Assembly (NCBI GenBank): GCA_025356175.1
Contig: JANXUP010000144.1
Span: forward strand, 1 to 37,977
Direction of reading: 5' to 3'
Source: Sphingomonadaceae bacterium
GTDB taxonomy: Bacteria > Pseudomonadota > Alphaproteobacteria > Sphingomonadales > Sphingomonadaceae
Length of the DNA: 37,977 nt
Positions 1 to 7,439 of this stretch are shown piece by piece. The notes beneath the pieces were generated by a model. It made no database searches. It had not been told where the DNA came from and saw nothing but the letters and a program-made list of their open reading frames with translations. A program made the translations under genes and the position numbers. Position 1 is the first letter of the stretch. Each line of letters opens with the position of its first letter.

Positions 1-141
1 TTCGGCCGCTGTGGCAGATCGGCTACTTTTGGCCCGTTTAAAACCTTCCCTGCCCGGGAGGGGCGGCAATCCCGCCGCAGCGGAGAAAAGACCGGCGGAA
101 AAACCGCCCGGCCGGAAACATCAGTGTAGGAACACTCATAT
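1..141 (+). other. 5' leader of rpsA with two small hairpins
   Basis: No gene is supportable here; the track ORF starting at base 11 runs out of frame into rpsA and is a shadow. Two GC-rich hairpins are visible: GGCGG/CCGCC around 62-76 and CCGGCGG/CCGCCCGG (one bulged base) around 92-112. A weak Shine-Dalgarno GTAGG lies 11 bases before the rpsA ATG. S1 regulates its own translation through the leader in E. coli; whether these hairpins do so here is inference. Confidence 0.35.
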
Positions 142-1869
<1,728 letters not shown>

Positions 1870-1874
1870 TAAGC

Positions 1875-1957
1875 CGTCGTCCCCGGCTCGACCGGGGACC
1901 GCTGGCCGCCAGGTTGTACCCAGCGGCCAGCGATCCCGGATCAAGTCCGGGATGACG
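1875..1957. repeat. Palindromic intergenic repeat downstream of rpsA
   Basis: Three stacked inverted repeats lie in 83 bp: CCCCGG/CCGGGG at 1881-1896, GCTGGCCGC/GCGGCCAGC (9 bp, perfect) at 1901-1930, and CCCGGA/TCCGGG at 1935-1951. The outer ends CGTCGTCCCCGG and CCGGGATGACG are imperfect complements, so the whole element can fold as a multibranched structure. It does not look coding. It resembles dispersed palindromic repeats common in sphingomonad intergenic DNA, which is recognition rather than a search. Confidence 0.6.
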
Positions 1958-1964
1958 AGTTGGC

Positions 1965-1998
1965 AAAGCCCGTCCGGAGCGATCCGGGCGGGCTTTTG
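1965..1998 (+). terminator. Rho-independent terminator of rpsA
   Basis: Stem GCCCGTCCGG / CCGGGCGGGC pairs over 10 bp with one G-U, loop of about 5 bases, followed by TTTT. It lies about 100 bases after the rpsA stop, beyond the palindromic repeat. Confidence 0.7.
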
Positions 1999-2025
1999 CT
2001 TGGGGCGAGATAGAAAGATTTGGAT

Positions 2026-2163
2026 CGCGCAGAGACCGCAAAGATCGCAGAGATGTCGCACCGGCGGCGAGGCAGCCTGGAATTTCAAGCGGCAAGTTAA
2101 AATCACGAAACTTCGGCTTGTCTTGAACCCTACTTTCTCGGCGTTCTTTGCGGTCTTTGCGCG
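2026..2163. repeat. 138-bp inverted-repeat element upstream of gloB
   Basis: Left arm at 2026-2052 (begins CGCGCAGAGACCGCAAAGA) and right arm at 2137-2163 (ends GCGGTCTTTGCGCG) are inverted copies over 27 bp with three mismatches, separated by 84 bp. The arms contain the CGCAAAGA-type sequence I recognise as dispersed in many proteobacterial intergenic regions. No coding capacity is evident inside. A non-autonomous MITE-like repeat is a reasonable description. Confidence 0.55.
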
Positions 2164-2220
2164 AACCATTCCTCTTCCGCCCCAGCGCAATTGCGTTATG
2201 CTTCGCACAGGAGACCCATC

Positions 2221-2979
2221 GTGCTCGAAATCCACCAGTTCGCCTGCCTCAGCGACAACTATGGCTACCTGGTCCATGACCCGGAAAGCCTTGAGACGAC
2301 CTGCATCGACACCCCCGATGCCGAGGCTTACCTGCGCGAGGCCAAGGCCAAGGGCTGGCAGATCACGCAGATCTGGAACACCCACTGGCATCCCGATCAC
2401 GCCGGCGGCAACGCGGCGATCAAGGCGGCGACTGGCTGCACTGTCACTGGACCCGCAGAGGTAGATAAACTGGGCACCGCACCGGACCGGGTCGTGGCGC
2501 ACGGCGATACTGTAATGTTGGGCGATTTCACCGCGCAGGTGATCGACGTCTCAGGCCACACCAACGGCCACATCGCCTACCACCTGCCAGAAGCCGAGAT
2601 AGCCTTTGTCGGCGACGCGGTGTTCGCGCTGGGCTGCGGGCGGATGTTCGAGGGGCAACCCGACCAGTTCTGGGCCAGCCTCAGCCGGATCAAGGCGCTG
2701 CCGCCCTCAACCATGCTCTACTGCGCGCACGAATACACCGCCTCCAACGCGCGGTTCGCGCTGCATGCCGATCCCGACAACGCCGAGCTCAGGGAATACG
2801 CAGTCCAGATCGCCAAGCTGCGCGCCGAAGGAAGGCCGACCGTGCCGACGATCCTGTCGCGCGAACTTGCCACCAACCCTTTTCTCCGCGCCGACGATCC
2901 GGCGCTGGCCGCACGCTGGGGCGGCGGCGATGCGGTAGCGACGTTTGCAGCGCTCAGGGCGGCGAAGGACAGCTTTTAA
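2221..2979 (+). CDS. gloB: Hydroxyacylglutathione hydrolase (glyoxalase II)
   Basis: Hydrolyses S-D-lactoylglutathione to D-lactate and glutathione, the second step of cytoplasmic methylglyoxal detoxification. The product is 252 residues with the metallo-beta-lactamase fold. Metal ligands are visible as THWHPDH (H55, H57, D59, H60), then H113 in SGHTNGH, D132 in VGDAVF and H170 in CAHEYT, as expected for a binuclear glyoxalase II. A C-terminal NPFLR block fits the family's substrate domain. I start at GTG 2221 because CAGGAGAC sits 6-7 bases upstream; the track start (ATG 2191) adds 10 residues that look like leader. The downstream quinone reductase begins 3 bases after the stop, so the two are probably cotranscribed. 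Confidence 0.93.
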   Translation: MLEIHQFACLSDNYGYLVHDPESLETTCIDTPDAEAYLREAKAKGWQITQIWNTHWHPDHAGGNAAIKAATGCTVTGPAEVDKLGTAPDRVVAHGDTVMLGDFTAQVIDVSGHTNGHIAYHLPEAEIAFVGDAVFALGCGRMFEGQPDQFWASLSRIKALPPSTMLYCAHEYTASNARFALHADPDNAELREYAVQIAKLRAEGRPTVPTILSRELATNPFLRADDPALAARWGGGDAVATFAALRAAKDSF

Positions 2980-2982
2980 GCG

Positions 2983-3957
2983 ATGAAGGCTCTTCAGGTA
3001 GCGCAGCTTAGCCCCGACCTTTCCGGGGTCGAGTTGGTCGATCGCGAAATGCCCGCCCGCAGCAGCGGCGAAGTGCTGGTCAAGGTCCGCGCGGCCTCGC
3101 TCAATTTCCCTGACCTGCTGATGACCAAGGGCCTCTACCAGTTCAAACCGGAACTGCCCTTCACCTCTGGCCTCGAATTTGCCGGCGAGGTCGTCGAGGC
3201 TGACGCGGACAGCGGGCTCGCCCCCGGTGACAAAGTTTACGGCGGCAACAAGACCGGGGCCTTCGCCGAATACGCCGTCGTACCGGCACGCTCGCTGAGC
3301 CGCATCCCCGAAGGGATCGGCTTCCCTGCGGCGGCGGCCTTGGGGGCAGCTTACGGCACAGCCTATACCGCACTGGTCGAGATCGGCGAGCTCAAGGCCG
3401 GGCAATGGGTGCTGATCCACGGCGCCAGCGGCGGAGTTGGCCTCGCCGCAGTCGAGCTGGCCAAGCGTCTCGGCGCGCATGTCATCGCCACTACTGGTTC
3501 AGCCAATAAGGTCGAGCGGCTCAAGACGGCGAGCCTCGCCGATGCGGTGATCCTGGCTGAGGGCCGCTTCCGCGAGGCCGTGATCGAACTTACCGGCGGT
3601 GCGCTGTGCGATCTGGTCTACGATCCAGTCGGCGGAGACGTATTTGACGAGAGCACCCGCTGCGTCGCCTTCGGCGGCAAGCTGCTGGTGATCGGCTTTG
3701 CCGGTGGGCGGATCGCCGAGATATCGACCAACATCCCGTTGATTAAGGGCTTCAGCGTGGTTGGGGTGCGCGCCGGCGAATATGCCCGGCGCTTCCCCGA
3801 ACGCGGGCGTGCGATCCGTGAGGCGGTCGCCACCCTCGCCGCTGACGGGCGGCTCAATCCGCACATCGACCGCGTGCTGCCGCTCAGCCGCTGGCGCGAG
3901 GCGTTTGACGCCATGGCTACGCGGGAAGTGGTCGGGAAGATCGTGCTCGAACCTTAA
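2983..3957 (+). CDS. NADPH:quinone oxidoreductase-like MDR protein
   Basis: A 324-residue zinc-free medium-chain dehydrogenase/reductase. The N-terminal GroES-like domain covers about 1-120 (NFPDLLMTKGLYQ, PFTSGLEFAGEV). The Rossmann domain carries the nucleotide-binding GASGGVGLAAVELAK around residue 147 and continues to the dimerising C-terminus. The structural and catalytic zinc cysteines of true alcohol dehydrogenases are absent, which fits the quinone oxidoreductase/zeta-crystallin branch that reduces quinones or enoyl substrates with NADPH. The natural substrate cannot be read from sequence. It begins 3 bases after gloB and ends before a hairpin shared with the convergent atp operon, so it is the second gene of a gloB-led unit. 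Confidence 0.88.
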   Translation: MKALQVAQLSPDLSGVELVDREMPARSSGEVLVKVRAASLNFPDLLMTKGLYQFKPELPFTSGLEFAGEVVEADADSGLAPGDKVYGGNKTGAFAEYAVVPARSLSRIPEGIGFPAAAALGAAYGTAYTALVEIGELKAGQWVLIHGASGGVGLAAVELAKRLGAHVIATTGSANKVERLKTASLADAVILAEGRFREAVIELTGGALCDLVYDPVGGDVFDESTRCVAFGGKLLVIGFAGGRIAEISTNIPLIKGFSVVGVRAGEYARRFPERGRAIREAVATLAADGRLNPHIDRVLPLSRWREAFDAMATREVVGKIVLEP

Positions 3958-3968
3958 AGCCGCCAAAG

Positions 3969-4003
3969 AAGGAAGGGCGGCCCTTCGGACCGCCCCTTCC
4001 CCC
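3969..4003. terminator. Bidirectional terminator between quinone reductase and atp operon
   Basis: Stem GGAAGGGCGGCC / GGACCGCCCCTTCC with a short CTTC loop lies in the convergent gap. On the minus strand it is followed by a C/T-rich CCTTCTTT tract, fitting a stop for the atp Fo operon; on the plus strand it is followed by C/T-rich sequence without a clean T-run. Confidence 0.65.
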
Positions 4004-4024
4004 CTCTCCAGCTCGTGAATTTCG

Positions 4025-4549
4025 TTAAAGGTCGGCGATAGCGCCGTCGACCAGCGCCTTGTCGGCCCTGGCGTTGTGATTTTCGGCGATCAGGCCGCGC
4101 GCAGCGGCAGCGGCGGCGCTGGCAGCGGTCGCCCGGACGTCGGCAAGTGCCGAGCGCTCGGCGGCGCCGATCTTGTCCTGCGCCATCTTTTCGCGCCGTG
4201 CGATCAGCGCGGTGATCTGCGCGGACGCCTGCGCGACGATCGCTTCGGCTTCATGTTTTGCATGTTCAACCATGGCCGCGGCATCGGCTTCGGCACCGGC
4301 GATCTTGGCGGCGTACTGGTTGCGCAGAGTTTCGGCTTCGGCGCGCAGCGCCTTGGCATCATCAAGCTGTTTGCGGATTTCGGCGATTTGCTTGTCGAGC
4401 AATCCGGCGACCAGCTTTGGTACGCCTGCCTTGAGCATGATGCCGAAGACTCCCAGCATCGCCAGCGCCACCCAGCCACCTGCGTTGAGGCCCCAGGCGG
4501 TCGCTTCTTGGTGCTCGGCAGCAGCAGAGAGCAGGGTAAGACTAAACAT
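4025..4549 (-). CDS. atpF: F0F1 ATP synthase subunit b
   Basis: A 174-residue peripheral-stalk subunit. One transmembrane helix (about 25-45, GWVALAMLGVFGIMLKAGVP) is followed by a long Ala/Glu/Lys-rich coiled coil that reaches toward F1. The position after the b' gene and the LLDKQIAEIRKQLDDAKALR segment identify it as the b subunit rather than b'. It is the last gene of the Fo operon and overlaps the upstream b' gene by 8 bases, so the two stalk subunits are probably translationally coupled. No F1 genes (atpHAGDC) are in the window, consistent with the split Fo and F1 operons of alphaproteobacteria. Confidence 0.93.
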   Translation of the reverse strand: MFSLTLLSAAAEHQEATAWGLNAGGWVALAMLGVFGIMLKAGVPKLVAGLLDKQIAEIRKQLDDAKALRAEAETLRNQYAAKIAGAEADAAAMVEHAKHEAEAIVAQASAQITALIARREKMAQDKIGAAERSALADVRATAASAAAAAARGLIAENHNARADKALVDGAIADL

Positions 4550-5036
4550 TGGCCAGTACCGCCTTTACCGACTTTGCCGCCGCAGCCGCAGTCACTTTCG
4601 CGCCCGAAACCTTGGCAACGATGTCTGCCGCCGCTTCAGCCGCAACGCTTTCGATGCTGGCCAGCGCGGCGCTGCGCGAAGTGGCGATCCGCGCTTCGGC
4701 CGCGGCCAGCAGCTTGGCGGTTTTCGCATCAGCCGCAGCCAGCCGGACTTCGCCGGCCTTGGCCGCTTTGGCCTTGGCTTCGGCGATGGCGGCCTGGGCA
4801 TTGCCGCGCGCCGCTAGGTCGTTGGCCTTGAGCTGCGCTTCGGCCGCATCGGCCTCGGCCCGGGCAGCTTCGGCAGCAGCCAGGTCAGCGGCGATGGTTG
4901 CGTCGCGCTGGTCCACAGTCGCCTCGACCTTGGGCACGATGCCCTTGCCGACGACGAAATAAATCCCCGCCAATACGACGAGCAGCCAGAACCATTGCGA
5001 CTGGTAAACCAGTGCGAGTTGCGCGATTTGCGGCAT
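4542..5036 (-). CDS. F0F1 ATP synthase subunit b'
   Basis: A 164-residue paralogue of subunit b, present in alphaproteobacteria, cyanobacteria and plastids, where one b and one b' form the stator instead of two b copies. The N-terminus MPQIAQLALVYQSQWFWLL leads into one membrane helix (about 14-34), then VPKVEATVDQRDATIAADLAAAE, the usual b' start of the coiled coil. The rest is unusually Ala-rich (for example AEAARAEADAAEAQLK). It lies between atpE and the b gene, the standard alphaproteobacterial position. A GC-rich hairpin separates it from atpE. The symbols atpG and atpF2 are both in use for this gene, so I leave the field empty. Confidence 0.93.
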   Translation of the reverse strand: MPQIAQLALVYQSQWFWLLVVLAGIYFVVGKGIVPKVEATVDQRDATIAADLAAAEAARAEADAAEAQLKANDLAARGNAQAAIAEAKAKAAKAGEVRLAAADAKTAKLLAAAEARIATSRSAALASIESVAAEAAADIVAKVSGAKVTAAAAAKSVKAVLANV

Positions 5037-5057
5037 TTCTACTCTCGATCAAAATGT

Positions 5058-5082
5058 CGGCCGGAGAACAATTCCCCGGCCG
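5058..5082 (-). promoter_or_regulatory. Intercistronic hairpin between atpE and atpF'
   Basis: CGGCCGG (5058-5064) pairs with CCGGCCG (5076-5082) around an 11-base loop. On the transcribed minus strand the stem begins about 20 bases after the atpE stop and is followed by ACATTTTG. A 3'-end stabiliser or partial terminator that raises atpE over the stalk genes is possible, because c subunits are needed in about tenfold excess; this role is inference. Confidence 0.45.
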
Positions 5083-5102
5083 GACAATATCACTGCCAAG
5101 TC

Positions 5103-5330
5103 TTATTGGGCGTAGAGAATGATCATCGAAACCGCAAAGGCCATCAGGCCGAGCAGTTCCGCAGCCGCGAAGCCGATGTACAGCGTGGTGGTCTGGCCGC
5201 CAGCAGCACCCGGATTGCGCAGCGCGCCCTGAAGGAAGCTGCCGAACACGTTGCCGACGCCAGCCGCAGCAGCGCCTGCACCAATTGCCGCGAGACCGGC
5301 ACCGATGACCTTTGCAGAAGCGAGATCCAT
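5103..5330 (-). CDS. atpE: F0F1 ATP synthase subunit c
   Basis: A 75-residue hairpin proteolipid, the proton-carrying rotor subunit of the c-ring in the cytoplasmic membrane. Helix 1 contains the Gly/Ala packing repeat (GAGLAAIGAGAAAAGVG). The polar loop carries R38-N39-P40. Helix 2 carries the essential carboxylate E58 in GFAAAELLGLMAF. Length and motif are standard for H+-type c subunits of this class. It sits between atpB (48 bases upstream) and atpF' (66 bases downstream), and the downstream gap holds a strong hairpin. Confidence 0.97.
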   Translation of the reverse strand: MDLASAKVIGAGLAAIGAGAAAAGVGNVFGSFLQGALRNPGAAGGQTTTLYIGFAAAELLGLMAFAVSMIILYAQ

Positions 5331-5378
5331 TTTGATAACTCCGTTTGTAAAAGCGTTGAAACTATTGAGTTTTAAGGT

Positions 5379-6158
5379 TCAGTGAAGATTGACCGCGTCG
5401 TTGATGTACAGCGCGGTGAGCAGTGCGAAAACGTAAGCCTGGATCGCCCCGACCAGCAGTTCGAGCGCATTGACCCCGATCACCGCGACGAAACACAGCG
5501 CCGAGATGGCATAGCCAAGCGGCCCGCCGGCGTTAAGCCCCTGGACCACAAAATTGCCGAACACGTCGAGCAGGACGTGGCCTGCGAACATCGCGATGAA
5601 CGGCCGCAGGCCAAGGCTGAACGGGCGCACCATAAAGCTGACGAATTCGATCGGCGCGACGAACATCTTAACCGGGAGCGGCGCGCCCTTGGGCACGAAC
5701 AGGCTGAAGAAGTGCAGGCCATGCTTCCAGAAACCGACCCCCAGCACGATGGCGAAGCTCAGCACGCTCATGAACATGGTCACGCTGAACTGGCTGGTGA
5801 CGGTGAAAGGATGCGCGCCGGGGACGATGCCGAACGGCATCGCGCCGATCCAGTTCGAAAACAGGATAAAGACGAAAGCAGTGAAGATCCACGGCAGGTA
5901 ACGGCGGCCGTCGGCTCCGATCGAGGTACGAGTAATATTGTCGAGGAAGCCGGTCATGCCTTCGACCGCGACTTGCCAGCGGCCGGGCACAACCTGGCGC
6001 TTCATCCCGCCCCACATGAACAGCAGCACGCACGCGAAGACGATCAGCATCCACAGCGCCGAATTGGTGAACTGGAACGGCGAGGCTGCCAGTTGGTCAC
6101 TGCCAATCGGCGTGATCAAAAACTGGTGCATCGGATCGATTTTGGCTTCAGCTGCCAC
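5379..6158 (-). CDS. atpB: F0F1 ATP synthase subunit a
   Basis: A 259-residue integral membrane stator subunit that provides the two proton half-channels against the c-ring. The protein starts MAAEAKIDPMHQF and has five to six hydrophobic helices. The essential rotor-facing arginine is R185 in SLGLRPFIAMFAGH. The block FVSFMVRPFSLGLR and the final ALLTALYINDAVNLH are characteristic. The residue after the arginine is Pro where most family members have Leu (RLF), a small oddity noted in the findings. It lies between atpI and atpE on the minus strand. Confidence 0.96.
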   Translation of the reverse strand: MAAEAKIDPMHQFLITPIGSDQLAASPFQFTNSALWMLIVFACVLLFMWGGMKRQVVPGRWQVAVEGMTGFLDNITRTSIGADGRRYLPWIFTAFVFILFSNWIGAMPFGIVPGAHPFTVTSQFSVTMFMSVLSFAIVLGVGFWKHGLHFFSLFVPKGAPLPVKMFVAPIEFVSFMVRPFSLGLRPFIAMFAGHVLLDVFGNFVVQGLNAGGPLGYAISALCFVAVIGVNALELLVGAIQAYVFALLTALYINDAVNLH

Positions 6159-6188
6159 TGTGCATTGGTCCCCGAATTTGTCCCGCGC

Positions 6189-6515
6189 TTAACTGTTGCG
6201 CTTGTTGTTGCTGCCCACCACCTGCAGCAAGGCTCCCGCAAACGCGGCGAACATCATGACGAGCATAATCCAGGGGTGCGTGCCGAAAATCTCGTCAAGC
6301 CCCCAGCCGATGACGATCCCGCCCAGCGGATAGCCAAGCATCGTCGCAGCGACCTGCCCAGCCATGGCCCGGCTCTCATCGCGCAGCGGCGCATGTTCGC
6401 GGGCCAGACGCGCCTCTTCCGCCTGCCGCGCAGCATCGAGCCGCGCCTGCAGCGAGCCAACTGCCGGGTCTTCACCAGGCGTAGGGCTTTTTGGATCGGT
6501 GAGATCTTGCGCCAC
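6189..6515 (-). CDS. atpI: ATP synthase assembly/AtpI-like protein
   Basis: A 108-residue membrane protein, first gene of the Fo operon. The N-terminal half is charged and helical (LQARLDAARQAEEARLAREH). Two membrane helices follow, about 52-72 (GQVAATMLGYPLGGIVIGWGLD) and 78-100. The GYPLGGIVIGWGLDEIFGTHPW segment is typical of the AtpI/AtpZ family, which assists c-ring assembly and ion supply but is not part of the finished enzyme. The start is GTG at 6515, with no clear Shine-Dalgarno. It is 30 bases from atpB. A candidate promoter lies about 85 bases upstream. Confidence 0.85.
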   Translation of the reverse strand: MAQDLTDPKSPTPGEDPAVGSLQARLDAARQAEEARLAREHAPLRDESRAMAGQVAATMLGYPLGGIVIGWGLDEIFGTHPWIMLVMMFAAFAGALLQVVGSNNKRNS

Positions 6516-6600
6516 GGAGGTCTATTGTTCCCAGGTCAAGCGACGTGCGAATGATACGAAAATCCGCCGGAAAAACTGCCTTTCCCGGCGAAGCGAGGCC

Positions 6601-6629
6601 CCCTTAGGCAAGGACCCCCCGCGAGTCAA
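6601..6629 (-). promoter_or_regulatory. Candidate promoter of the atp Fo operon
   Basis: On the minus strand TTGACT is followed after exactly 17 bases by TAAGGG, a reasonable sigma-70-type -35 and a weak -10. It lies 85-115 bases before the atpI start in the gap after ydbL. This is by-eye pattern matching only. Confidence 0.3.
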
Positions 6630-6694
6630 CTGAAGTGCAGAAAGGGCGTCGACGCGCTGGGCCGCCCCGATTTCAGCTTCCGGTCTGGCCCAAT

Positions 6695-7123
6695 TCACCC
6701 CGGCAAGGCATCGGCTGCCGCGCACTTGGGGTCGCGCGAAGGCGCTTCACCAGCGGTGCGGGCGTGCCAGGTCCCGTCGGGAGCCTGATACTTCTCGCCG
6801 AGAGCGGTCTTGAGGATCAAGCGGCAAGCCGTGGTGAAGGCATATTCCTCAACCGTGGAATGCTGAGTCAGCGCGCGCTGGGTATAAATCCTGCGGCGGG
6901 TGATGTTCACCGAATCCGCCACGCGGCGCACTTCTGCGGTGGGCGAAGAAGGGAACCCAAGGTAGCCATCAACCTGCTCGCCCACCTGCCCCGCGGCACG
7001 GGCGGCTTCATAGGCCGGGTCGCGCGCCTGGCCCAGGGCTGGCACGGCCAGCGCGGCAAGTGCGAACACCGCAGCCGATTGCAAGGCAACACGGCCGGGA
7101 TTGCGCAGGAACTGAACAGTCAT
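6695..7123 (-). CDS. YdbL family (DUF1318) periplasmic protein
   Basis: A 142-residue exported protein. A signal peptide (hydrophobic SAAVFALAALAVPALGQA, cleavage near ALGQA) precedes the DUF1318 domain with GQVGEQVDGYLGF, then VNITRRRIYTQ, and the closing C-terminal GEKYQAPDGTWHAR block. I start at ATG 7123, where GGAG lies about 8 bases upstream and the signal peptide begins; the track start at 7219 adds 32 unrelated residues. In E. coli YdbL is a periplasmic partner of the YdbH-YnbE envelope bridge. Here it is the third gene of the same three-gene order and overlaps none of its partners (31 bases after ynbE). Confidence 0.82.
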   Translation of the reverse strand: MTVQFLRNPGRVALQSAAVFALAALAVPALGQARDPAYEAARAAGQVGEQVDGYLGFPSSPTAEVRRVADSVNITRRRIYTQRALTQHSTVEEYAFTTACRLILKTALGEKYQAPDGTWHARTAGEAPSRDPKCAAADALPG

Positions 7124-7154
7124 CTCAACAACTCCAATCTCTCTCGCAAGATCC

Positions 7155-7439
7155 CTAGAAAGCCCCAGGGTTTTCGTCGATCGTCTTGGCAACGTCTGTC
7201 GCCAGGCGGTAGACCACATCTTGCTTGATGTTGATGTTCAGCTCGATCACGATCGGCTTGTCCGGTGCAGAAACCGAAACACAGCCGCCGATCGCCAGCG
7301 CGCCTACCATCACCATCGTCGCCGCGGTTACCCTGCGGCGCTGCGACCTTCGTTTCCCGGTTGCGATTTGAACGGATGATCCCTGCATGGGTCCGGTTTT
7401 CGCAGCCAAGGCGCGGTAGGTCAATTCGAAGCTGTTCAT
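7155..7439 (-). CDS. YnbE family outer-membrane lipoprotein
   Basis: A 94-residue lipoprotein precursor with lipobox IGGC in MVMVGALAIGGCVSVSAP. The mature part has the YnbE core DKPIVIELNINIKQDVVYRL. Family knowledge: YnbE sits in the outer membrane and completes a beta-stranded bridge with the inner-membrane AsmA-like YdbH for lipid transfer. The ATG at 7439 overlaps the ydbH stop as ATGA and has AGGACAGG upstream, so translation coupling is likely. This gives an unusually long pre-lipobox segment (about 50 residues); an internal ATG at 7388 would give a more normal signal peptide but has a poorer Shine-Dalgarno. Confidence 0.8.
   Translation of the reverse strand: MNSFELTYRALAAKTGPMQGSSVQIATGKRRSQRRRVTAATMVMVGALAIGGCVSVSAPDKPIVIELNINIKQDVVYRLATDVAKTIDENPGAF

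Larger units (their letters stand above)
1870..2220. other. Intergenic region between rpsA and gloB
   Basis: This 351-bp gap holds no supportable gene. It contains the palindromic repeat at 1875-1957, the rpsA terminator, a second long inverted repeat at 2026-2163, and the gloB Shine-Dalgarno (CAGGAGAC). The track ORF at 1952-2464 reads through repeat sequence and overlaps gloB out of frame. Confidence 0.7.

Noticed and set aside
5382-6554. 390-residue plus-strand ORF opposite atpB and atpI
   Set aside because: Exact antisense of two well-supported genes, with a composition rich in Arg, Asp, Glu and His typical of GC-driven shadow frames.
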